Part shown: one piece after another, positions 57,655-64,000 of the stretch
Numbering within the stretch: position 1 is the stretch's first letter
Layout: every line of letters starts with the position of its first letter
Assembly: GCF_013408795.1 (NCBI RefSeq)
Contig: NZ_JACCCC010000001.1
Location: 4,216,001-4,280,000 of the forward strand
Source: Spinactinospora alkalitolerans
GTDB lineage: Bacteria > Actinomycetota > Actinomycetes > Streptosporangiales > Streptosporangiaceae
Reading direction: 5' to 3'
DNA length: 64,000 nt
Position numbers and translations under genes: made by a program
Notes under the pieces: generated by a model
Database searches by the model: none
The model's input: only the letters and a program-made list of their open reading frames with translations
What the model was told of the DNA's origin: nothing

Positions 57655-58388
57655 GACACGCCCGGATCCCCGGAGATCCGCCGGATGAACTGGTCGCGCA
57701 CTTCACGGGTCTGCCTGCGGCTCACCGGCAGCAGTTCCTCGCCCACCTTGACCCTGGCCCGGGAGCCGTCGAAGTGCAGTTCGCAGACGTGCCGGGCGGC
57801 GACGAGGACGCTGCGGTGGATCCGCACGAACCCGGCGCCGTCCCATTCGCGTTCGAGGGCGCCCAGCGTGCTGCGGATGAGGTAGCTCCCTTCGGCGGTG
57901 CGCAGCCGCACGTAGTCGCCCTGCGCCTCGGCGTAGAAGACGTCGGTGCGCGGGATGAAGCGGACCCGCCCCGCCAGTTCGACCGCCACCCTGTTCTCCT
58001 CCGGCCGGTGGCCGCGCACCCGGGCGAGCCGGCCGAGGGTGTCGGCCAACCGTTCCTCCCGCAGCGGCTTGAGCAGGTAGTCCAGCGCCTTCAACTCGAA
58101 GGCCGTGACGGCGAAGTCCTCGTGCGCCGTGACGAAGACGACCTCGGGCGGATGCGCCAGGGCGGAGGTGAACCGGGCGAGGTCGATGCCGCTGGGACCC
58201 GGCATGTGGATGTCGAGGAAGAGGGCGTCGAGGTGGTCGCCGGCGGCGACGAGGTCGCTGACCAGCCGCATGGCCGATGTGGCGTCGCCGGCCGTGGCCA
58301 CGTCCCCCACCCTCGGGTCTCGCTGGAGCAGATAGGCCATCTCCTCAAGTGCCGGGACCTCGTCGTCCACGGCAAGGACACGAAGCAT
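57651..58388 (-). CDS. LytTR-family response regulator
   Basis: A 245-aa regulator. The receiver domain (1-120) starts MLRVLAVDDEVPALEEM, with the phospho-acceptor Asp in DALFLDIHMPG and the Lys in YLLKPLRE. The LytTR DNA-binding domain (about 145-240) has VFYAEAQGDYVRLRTAEGSYLIRSTL, FVRIHRSVLVA and LPVSRRQTREVRD. ATG 58388 is the homology start. It is coupled to the small membrane gene by GTGA overlap. Confidence 0.94.
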   Translation of the reverse strand: MLRVLAVDDEVPALEEMAYLLQRDPRVGDVATAGDATSAMRLVSDLVAAGDHLDALFLDIHMPGPSGIDLARFTSALAHPPEVVFVTAHEDFAVTAFELKALDYLLKPLREERLADTLGRLARVRGHRPEENRVAVELAGRVRFIPRTDVFYAEAQGDYVRLRTAEGSYLIRSTLGALEREWDGAGFVRIHRSVLVAARHVCELHFDGSRARVKVGEELLPVSRRQTREVRDQFIRRISGDPGVS

Positions 58389-58591
58389 GGCAACGAGGAT
58401 GGCCGAGCCCGTCACCCACTGCAACCGGTTTGGCACGAAGCGACGGGAACGGAGGCGCGAACGACCGGATGCCCTGATATATGCGGGGTTCCGGCTTCAT
58501 CGCGGGGCCCGTTCCGGCCGGGAGCCGACGAATCGGTCCCGGCCGTACGTCGCCCGGACGGCGGCGGGCAGCTCACCCGGTGCGCCGCTCG

Positions 58592-59770
58592 TCACTCGGA
58601 CAGGAACTTGGGGATCCGCAGGTTGATCTTCGTCCCCGCGCCGACCTCGGTCTCGATCACCAGGCCGTAGGCGTCGCCGAACATGTTGCGCAGCCGCTCG
58701 TCGACGTTGGCCAGGCCGATCCCGCCGGAGTCGGCGGAGTCGGCGGGCCGCCGTCCGGCCAGAACCGCGCGCAGCCGCCGGGGGTCCATCCCGACGCCGT
58801 CGTCCTCGACGCTGATGTGCGCCTCGGCCCCCGCGTCCCGCGCGATGAGGCTGAGCCTGCCCGGCCCGTTGCCGCCCTCCATGCCGTGCCGGATCGCGTT
58901 CTCCACGAGCGGCTGCAGGCACAGGAACGGCACCTTCACCGGCAGCACCTCGGGCGCGACGCGCACGGTGACCCGCAGTCGGGAGCCGAAGCGCGCGCGC
59001 TCCAGCGCCAGGTAGCGGTCGATCGAGTGGAGCTCCTCCTCCAGGGTGGTCAGGTTGCGCGGCCCCCGGAAGGAGTAGCGGGCGAAGTCGGCGAAGTCCA
59101 GCAGCAGGCCGCGGGCGCGGGGCGGGTCGGTGCGCACGAACGAGGCGATGGTGGTCAGGCAGTTGTAGACGAAGTGCGGGGAGATCTGCAGCCGCAGCGC
59201 CCGGAGTTCGGCGTCGGCCAGCTCGGCCCTGGAGCGGTCCAGTTCGGCCAGTTGGAGCTGGCCGGAGATCCAGCAGGCGACCTCCGCGGTGACGTCGGCG
59301 AGCACCGGGGAGGGTGCGGTGTCGAACGCCAGCAGCGCGCCGACCGGGGCGTCGTCCACGGTGAGCGGCGCGACGGCGACCGCGCGCAGGGGGCAGCGCG
59401 GATCGTCGCAGGCGATCCGGTCGTCGACGAGCGGCCGGGCGTCGACGAGCGCCGACTCGGCCAGGAGCAGTGCCGTGTCGGCGTGCTCCGATCCGGCGCC
59501 GTGCCAGGCCAGCGTCTCGGTCGCGTCCACGATCGCGGCGGCCTGGCTGCCCAGCAGCGCCCGCACGTGCCGGATGGCCCGGCGGGCGGGCTCGCGCCGC
59601 AGGCCCTGGCGCAGCGCCGGGGCCGCCAGGGCAGCCGTGCGCAGGGTCGCCCGGGTGGCGTGGGCGTCGAGGACCCGGTGCCTGCGGGAGGCCAGCGAGC
59701 GCCGGAGCAGCTCGCCGGCGCAGGCTAAGGCGATCAGGCTGCTGGTGACCGCGACGTAGAGCATGGGCAC
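58592..59770 (-). CDS. LytS-like sensor histidine kinase
   Basis: A 392-aa kinase. It has one N-terminal membrane helix (LYVAVTSSLIALACAGELL) and a GAF-like sensor region (about 60-180) with CDDPRCPLRAVAVAPL. The phospho-acceptor His is in LRLQISPHFVYNCLTTIASF, the N-box in LCLQPLVENAIRHGMEGG, and the ATP-lid in GIGLANVDERLRNMFG. GTG 59770 or ATG 59764 starts it; no Shine-Dalgarno is present. It lies 203 bp upstream of its LytTR partner. Confidence 0.92.
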   Translation of the reverse strand: MPMLYVAVTSSLIALACAGELLRRSLASRRHRVLDAHATRATLRTAALAAPALRQGLRREPARRAIRHVRALLGSQAAAIVDATETLAWHGAGSEHADTALLLAESALVDARPLVDDRIACDDPRCPLRAVAVAPLTVDDAPVGALLAFDTAPSPVLADVTAEVACWISGQLQLAELDRSRAELADAELRALRLQISPHFVYNCLTTIASFVRTDPPRARGLLLDFADFARYSFRGPRNLTTLEEELHSIDRYLALERARFGSRLRVTVRVAPEVLPVKVPFLCLQPLVENAIRHGMEGGNGPGRLSLIARDAGAEAHISVEDDGVGMDPRRLRAVLAGRRPADSADSGGIGLANVDERLRNMFGDAYGLVIETEVGAGTKINLRIPKFLSE

Positions 59771-59874
59771 AAGCTAGAGGATCGATGCCCCAAGCGCGCC
59801 CTTTTCCGGCATTGTCGGCCGGCGCCCCGCCGCGGCGGCCGCCCTGCTCCGCGATCCGCCGGGACGGGGCCCGG

Positions 59875-60477
59875 TCAGTCCAGAGAGGGACCTTGACCGG
59901 GCTCCTCCTGGTAGGAGTAGCGCTGCTCGGCCCAGGGGTCAGCAAGGTTGTGGTAGCCGCGCTCCTCCCAGAAGCCGCGCCGGTCGGCCGTCAGGTACTC
60001 CACCGCGCGCACCCACTTCACGCTCTTCCAGCCGTACAGGTGCGGCACCACCAGGCGCACCGGGTGCCCGTGCTCGGCGGCCAGCCGGTCGCCGTCACGG
60101 TGCGTCGCCAGGAGCACGTCGGGGCGCAGGAAGTCGTCCACGCGCAGGTTGGCGCTGTAGCCGTACTCAGCCCAGACCATGACGTGGGTGACCGAAGGGT
60201 GCGGCGGCGCCAGCTCTACCAGGGACGACGTCGAGACGCCCGACCACCGGTTGTCCGGGATGGTGAACTTCGTCACGCAGTGGAAGTCGGCGACGACCTC
60301 GATCCGCGGCAGTTCCTCGAACTCCGGCCAGGTCCAGCGGTACTCGCCGAGTGTCTCGGTGACGCCGTAGACGCGGAAGTCCCACCGTTGCGGGCGGAAC
60401 CGCGGCACCGGCCCGTAGTGCAGGGCCGGCCATCCGCGCGGCACGTACTGCCCCGGCGGCAGTCGATGCTCCGACAA
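59875..60477 (-). CDS. Sulfite oxidase-like molybdopterin-dependent oxidoreductase
   Basis: A 200-aa protein of the Moco-binding sulfite-oxidase fold. It has PPGQYVPRGWPALHYGPVPR, the molybdenum Cys in ADFHCVTKFTIPDNRWSGVS, HPVRLVVPHLYGWKSVKWV, and a final GFWEERGYHN. It lacks haem and dimerisation domains. The start is TTG at 60477, chosen because GAAGGAG lies 5 bases before it and the protein begins like its relatives. Substrate unknown. Confidence 0.88.
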   Translation of the reverse strand: MSEHRLPPGQYVPRGWPALHYGPVPRFRPQRWDFRVYGVTETLGEYRWTWPEFEELPRIEVVADFHCVTKFTIPDNRWSGVSTSSLVELAPPHPSVTHVMVWAEYGYSANLRVDDFLRPDVLLATHRDGDRLAAEHGHPVRLVVPHLYGWKSVKWVRAVEYLTADRRGFWEERGYHNLADPWAEQRYSYQEEPGQGPSLD

Positions 60478-60572
60478 TCGTTCTCCTTCGTGGCCCGTCG
60501 TGACAATCCTGCCAGGCGCCGGTGACGCTCCGAATCGGACCCCGGTCGCGCCGGGCACCCGCACCCGTGCGC

Positions 60573-60578
60573 TATAGT
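60573..60578 (+). promoter_or_regulatory. -10 box of the aroF leader transcript
   Basis: TATAGT ends 7 bases before the leader peptide ATG (60586), so the leader peptide would be translated from a leaderless mRNA. No convincing -35 is seen. Confidence 0.55.
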
Positions 60579-60585
60579 TCCAGCC

Positions 60586-60660
60586 ATGCAGCGGAAGTTT
60601 TGGCGCTTTTATGGCTACCGGCCCTCGGGTAGGACGGTCGCCTGTCAAGCGCTGCGCTGA
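60586..60660 (+). CDS. Aromatic-amino-acid leader peptide of aroF
   Basis: A 24-codon reading frame starting MQRKFWRFYGYRP and ending at TGA 60658-60660. Residues 5-11 include two Phe, one Trp and two Tyr, the end products of the pathway AroF opens. Such clustering is the hallmark of an attenuation leader. The peptide itself has no function beyond sensing charged tRNA. It is followed by an intrinsic terminator 16 bp later and by aroF. Confidence 0.85.
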   Translation: MQRKFWRFYGYRPSGRTVACQALR

Positions 60661-60714
60661 CACGGACGACGTTCGAAGAGCCCCGGGCCGCACGGCCCGG
60701 GGCTCTTTCGTTTG
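60620..60714 (+). terminator. Transcription attenuator of aroF
   Basis: The terminator is AAGAGCCCCGGGCC (60676-60689), loop GCAC, GGCCCGGGGCTCTT (60694-60707), then TCGTTTG. An alternative pairing is possible between GGCCCTCGGG (60620-60629) and the terminator's left arm CCCCGGGCC. GGCCCTCGGG lies just after the Tyr codons. A ribosome stalled on Phe/Trp/Tyr codons would leave it free and prevent termination. The pairing scheme is by eye. Confidence 0.8.
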
Positions 60715-60804
60715 TCCGGCCCCGCTTCTGCGGCGCCTCCCGCGCTCCCGAAGCCCTTCCCCGCCAAGAACCGTTATCTCCGACGAGCCTAAGGAACGAC
60801 GCAC

Positions 60805-61863
60805 ATGGTCATCGTGATGGCGCCCGAAGCCACCTCCGACAACATCGACACCATCGTTGATCTGGTCGCCACCGCGGGTGGTGAGGCGTACGTGACCAGG
60901 GGTGTGACCCGGACGATCATCGGGCTCGTCGGAGACGTCCAGCAGTTCGAGACTCTTGACCTCAGCGCGATGCCGGGAGTGAGTGACGTGCTGCGCATCT
61001 CAGCGCCCTACAAACTGGTCAGCAGGGAGAACCACGTGAGCCGCACGGTGGTCAGCGTCGCCGGGGTGCCGATCGGCGGCGAGAACATGACGCTGATCGC
61101 CGGCCCCTGCGCCGTGGAGACCCCGGAGCAGACGCTCGAAGCGGCGCTGATGGCCCGTGCGGCCGGTGCGTCGCTGCTGCGCGGCGGCGCCTACAAGCCG
61201 CGCACCTCCCCCTACGCCTTCCAGGGCCTGGGCGAGGCGGGCCTGAAGATCCTGGCCGACGTGCGCGGCGAAACGGGCCTGCCGATCGTCACCGAGGTGG
61301 TCGACGCCGCCGACGTCGAGCTGGTGGCCTCCTACGCCGACATGCTGCAGATCGGCACCCGCAACATGCAGAACTTCGCGCTGCTGCAGGCCGCGGGCGA
61401 GGCCGGGCGGCCGGTCATGCTCAAGCGCGGCATGAACGCCACCATCGAGGAGTGGCTGATGGCCGCCGAGTACATCGCCCAGCGCGGCAACCTCGACATC
61501 GTGCTGTGCGAACGCGGCATCCGCACCTTCGAGAAGGCCACGCGCAACACCCTCGACATCAGCGCGGTGCCGGTGGCCCAGAAGCTGTCGCACCTGCCGG
61601 TGATCGTGGACCCGTCGCACTCAGGCGGCAAGCGCGACCTGGTGCTCCCGCTGTCGCGGGCGGCGATCGCGGTGGGCGCCGACGGCATCATCGTCGACGT
61701 GCACCCCACGCCGGAGACCGCGCTGTGCGACGGCCCGCAGGCCCTGGTGGGCGACGACCTCGCCGAGCTCGCCGACGTGGTCGCGACGCTGCCCGGCATG
61801 CTCGGCCGCACTCCGACCCCGGCTCCCGCGCCGGCCCCCGCGCCGATCGCCGCGGGCGTCTAG
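60805..61863 (+). CDS. aroF: 3-deoxy-7-phosphoheptulonate (DAHP) synthase
   Basis: The 352-aa type I-beta enzyme joins phosphoenolpyruvate and erythrose 4-phosphate, the entry to aromatic amino acids. An N-terminal ferredoxin-like regulatory domain (1-75) starts MVIVMAPEATSDNIDTIV. The barrel has LIAGPCAVETPEQTLE, LRGGAYKPRTSPYAFQGLG, MLKRGMNATIEEWL, LCERGIRTFEKATRNTLD and VDPSHSGGKRDLV. An Ala/Pro repeat ends the protein. ATG 60805 follows AAGGAACGACGCAC. It is controlled by the leader attenuator. Confidence 0.97.
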   Translation: MVIVMAPEATSDNIDTIVDLVATAGGEAYVTRGVTRTIIGLVGDVQQFETLDLSAMPGVSDVLRISAPYKLVSRENHVSRTVVSVAGVPIGGENMTLIAGPCAVETPEQTLEAALMARAAGASLLRGGAYKPRTSPYAFQGLGEAGLKILADVRGETGLPIVTEVVDAADVELVASYADMLQIGTRNMQNFALLQAAGEAGRPVMLKRGMNATIEEWLMAAEYIAQRGNLDIVLCERGIRTFEKATRNTLDISAVPVAQKLSHLPVIVDPSHSGGKRDLVLPLSRAAIAVGADGIIVDVHPTPETALCDGPQALVGDDLAELADVVATLPGMLGRTPTPAPAPAPAPIAAGV

Positions 61864-61912
61864 CCGCTCGTGCGCCCGTCCCGAACGTGCGACCGGGGCG
61901 GGCGCGGCGCGG

Positions 61913-63175
61913 TCAGGCGGCTCCGGAGTCGCCGCCCAGGTAGCTCGGCTTGTGCACCTGAGCGGTGCCGGCCAGGTGCTCGGCGAGCTCCTCGGCGTCC
62001 AGGCGCCTCTCGATCTGGCGCAGGTCCGGGATCTTGGCGGCCGTCTCCACCTGGCGGGGGGTCAGCAGGGTGCAGCAGTCCTCGTCGGGCAGCTCGGAGA
62101 TGGTGAGCGTGCCGATCCTGCGCGCCTCCGTCATGATCTCGCTCTTGTCCATGCCGACCAGCGGGCGCAGGATCGGCAGGTCGACGGCGTCGTCGAGCGC
62201 GGTGATGTTGGTCAGGGTCTGGCTGGCGACCTGGCCGAGCGCGTCGCCGGTGATCAGCGCCGCACCACCGAGCCGCTCGGCCAGGGTCTCGGCGGTCTTG
62301 AGCATGAGGCGGCGCTGGGCGACGATCTGCAGCCGCTCCACGCCGGAGTTCTTGATCTGCTGCTGGGCCTTGCCGAAGGGCACCACGAACAGCCGCGACC
62401 CGCTCTGGAACCGGTCGAGCTGGCGGACCAGGCTGTAGGCCTTGTAGATGGACTCGGGGCCGGTGAACGGCATGCCGGAGAAGTGCAGGAAGTCGACCTT
62501 GAGGCCGCGGCGCATCATGCGGTACGCGGCCACGGGCGAGTCGATGCCGCCCGACATCAGCACCAGCGCGCGGCCGCTCATGCCGACGGGCAGGCCGCCC
62601 TGGCCCGGCATGCCGTCGGTGAAGACGAACACCTCGTCCTTGTCGACCTCGACGAACACCGTGTTGTCGGGCTTCTTGAGCTTGACCGGGAGGTTGTGGG
62701 CGCCGCGGATCGCCGAGCCGATGTGGACCGCGATCTCGGAGGAGCTCATCGGAAACCGCTTGTCGCGGCGGCGGGCCCGCACCGCGAAGGTGCCGGTGCG
62801 CTCGGCCATGGAGCGCACGGCGACGTCGGTAACGGCGTCGATGTCCTTGGGCACCCGGCGCACCAGGTGCACCCAGACGACCCCCATGACGTTGCCCATG
62901 CGCTCGCCGAGCTCGGCCACCTCCAGGTCGGAGGCTCCGGGCATGCGGATGACGATGACGCCCTTGCGCTGGGAGAGCTTGATCTCGCCGAGCCCTCGGG
63001 CCGCGGCGCGGATGTTGTTGTGCAGCCGGCGCTCGAAGAGCTGGCGGTTGCTGCCCTTGAGGACGATCTCGCCGAGCTTCATGAGGACGCACAGTTCACC
63101 CAGCCCGTCGGACCGGGCCACGCCGCCGACCGCCTCTCGCGCTTCGACGGCCGCGGTGTCAAGCGACGCGGACAT
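61913..63175 (-). CDS. thiI: tRNA 4-thiouridine synthase ThiI
   Basis: A 420-aa protein with N-terminal ferredoxin-like and THUMP domains (about 30-190) and a PP-loop ATPase (ALVLMSGGIDSPVAAYRMM). The C-terminal rhodanese domain of E. coli ThiI is absent, as in many bacteria. It thiolates tRNA; a thiamine role would need the missing domain. ATG 63175 follows GGAGGTGCCGTC. The TLTISELPDEDCCTLLTP segment carries two adjacent Cys. Confidence 0.95.
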   Translation of the reverse strand: MSASLDTAAVEAREAVGGVARSDGLGELCVLMKLGEIVLKGSNRQLFERRLHNNIRAAARGLGEIKLSQRKGVIVIRMPGASDLEVAELGERMGNVMGVVWVHLVRRVPKDIDAVTDVAVRSMAERTGTFAVRARRRDKRFPMSSSEIAVHIGSAIRGAHNLPVKLKKPDNTVFVEVDKDEVFVFTDGMPGQGGLPVGMSGRALVLMSGGIDSPVAAYRMMRRGLKVDFLHFSGMPFTGPESIYKAYSLVRQLDRFQSGSRLFVVPFGKAQQQIKNSGVERLQIVAQRRLMLKTAETLAERLGGAALITGDALGQVASQTLTNITALDDAVDLPILRPLVGMDKSEIMTEARRIGTLTISELPDEDCCTLLTPRQVETAAKIPDLRQIERRLDAEELAEHLAGTAQVHKPSYLGGDSGAA

Positions 63176-63328
63176 GACGGCACCTCCAGGGGTCGGGGTG
63201 GTTTGCGGGGCGGCCTCGCACGCGGGGGCCGCTTCTTGCGGTCCTTCCAGTATCGAACACGCGGGCCACCGGTTGGGACGGCCGGAACCGGTGGAGGAGC
63301 CGCGGGGAGGAAGGGCCGGTCAACGGTG

Positions 63329-63362
63329 AAGAGGGGGACCCGCGGCGGCGGGTCCCCCTCTT
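63329..63362 (-). terminator. Strong terminator hairpin after pfkA
   Basis: AAGAGGGGGACCCGC (63329-63343), loop GGCG, GCGGGTCCCCCTCTT (63348-63362): a perfect 15-bp stem, 50 bp beyond the pfkA stop on the minus strand. It separates pfkA from thiI. Confidence 0.85.
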
Positions 63363-63411
63363 CGGCGGTCCGGACTGCGCACCGCGGCCCCGAGGGGCCG
63401 ACGGGGCGGCT

Positions 63412-64000
63412 CTAGCCGAAGAAGACCTCGGCCTCCTGGTAGCGCTCGACCGGGACGGTCTTGAGCTTGTCGGTGGCCGCGGACAGGTCCACCCGGACGA
63501 TGTCGGTGCCCTGCAGCGCGACCATCTTGCCGTAGTCGCCGCCGTGCACCGCGTCGATGGCGTTGACGCCCAGGCGGGTGGCCAGGACGCGGTCGAACGC
63601 CGACGGGGTGCCGCCGCGCTGCACGTGGCCGAGGACGACCGAGCGGGCCTCCTTGCCGGTGCGCGTCTCGATCTCCTCGGCCAGGCGCTGGCCGATGCCG
63701 CCGAGGCGGACGTGTCCGAAGGAGTCCTTCTCGCCGGTGGCGAGCTCCATCTGGCCCTCCTTGGGGTGGGCCCCCTCGGCGACCACGAGGATCGGCGCGT
63801 AGTTCGTCTTGAAGCGGCTCTCGACGTGCGCGACGACCTCGTCCATGTCGAACGGGCGCTCCGGGATCAGGATGACGTTGGCGCCGGCGGCCATGCCGGA
63901 GTGCAGCGCGATCCAGCCCGCGTGGCGGCCCATGACCTCGACGATCAGGGCGCGGTGGTGGGACTCGGCCGTGGTGTGCAGCCGGTCGATCGCCTCGGTG
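63412..64000 (-). CDS. pfkA: 6-phosphofructokinase (5' end outside window)
   Basis: The C-terminal 195 residues are present; the gene runs off the window end. It has VEVMGRHAGWIALHSGMA (substrate-binding Met-Gly-Arg), a helix-rich middle with NVILIPERPFDMDEVVAHVE, and LGHVQRGGTPSAFDRVLATRLG, with the fructose-6-phosphate Arg. It catalyses the committed step of glycolysis. Whether ATP or pyrophosphate is used is decided by the missing N terminus. Confidence 0.93.
   Translation of the reverse strand, partial: TEAIDRLHTTAESHHRALIVEVMGRHAGWIALHSGMAAGANVILIPERPFDMDEVVAHVESRFKTNYAPILVVAEGAHPKEGQMELATGEKDSFGHVRLGGIGQRLAEEIETRTGKEARSVVLGHVQRGGTPSAFDRVLATRLGVNAIDAVHGGDYGKMVALQGTDIVRVDLSAATDKLKTVPVERYQEAEVFFG

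Overview
The window is very G+C-rich double-stranded chromosomal DNA from an actinobacterium. The bldD–pyr–mihF–gmk–rpoZ–coaBC–metK–priA–fmt–rsmB–rpe–rib order is the one known from Streptomyces and relatives. Other markers are mIHF, the BldD c-di-GMP motif, Walker-less PriA, a SAM-IV riboswitch and an Rv2175c-type protein. The style of the repeats and the mixture of two blocks that are separate in Streptomyces suggest Nocardiopsaceae or a neighbouring family; that placement is inference. No tRNA, rRNA, prophage or insertion-sequence transposase was seen.

Layout. 1–3,640: riboflavin operon (ribE-ribBA-ribH plus a PH-domain membrane protein) under an FMN riboswitch. 3,723–8,849: a degenerate PAP2 protein, rpe, rsmB and fmt. 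9,125–11,431: an alkylation-repair cassette (sigma factor, ogt, Ada-like metal-binding protein, tag). 11,428–16,770: priA, a DinB protein, a methyltransferase-like protein, and a PLP enzyme under a SAM-IV riboswitch. 17,000–19,860: DUF3870, CoA-transferase and glutaryl-CoA dehydrogenase, probably glutarate breakdown. 20,574–22,679: a PIN toxin-antitoxin pair and a DUF418 membrane protein. 22,804–27,227: metK, coaBC, rpoZ, gmk, mihF. 27,584–38,642: the pyrimidine operon pyrR-pyrB-pyrC-carA-(small membrane protein)-carB-pyrK-pyrD-pyrF, all on the minus strand. 39,167–39,661: bldD, divergent from pyrR. 40,216–49,058: HEPN protein, YbaK, GNAT, metF, a polyprenyl diphosphate synthase, DUF418, NmrA-like protein, a second PIN module and an acyl-CoA ligase. 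49,179–55,052: thiamine genes thiE, thiO, thiS, thiG (TPP riboswitch), an Rv2175c-like protein and a PASTA Ser/Thr kinase. 55,541–59,770: sodium:solute symporter, small membrane partner and a LytS/LytTR two-component system. 59,875–64,000: sulfite-oxidase-like protein, aroF behind an aromatic leader-peptide attenuator, thiI and the end of pfkA.

The less ordinary content lies in repeats and control regions. (i) An about 75-bp dispersed element, which ends in a Shine-Dalgarno/GTGAGCG-like sequence, occurs twice inside ribBA and twice at the 5' end of carA. It is tandemly amplified at both sites. (ii) An about 115-bp repeat lies just downstream of three genes. (iii) Two intergenic elements with inverted repeats resemble MITEs. 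(iv) One isolated 29-nt type I-E CRISPR-like repeat lies upstream of a HEPN gene. (v) A leader peptide reading F-W-R-F-Y-G-Y, followed by a terminator, precedes aroF. Several genes (priA, the kinase, the prenyl synthase, the aroF leader) have a -10 box 5–10 nt from the start codon and no Shine-Dalgarno, so they are probably leaderless.
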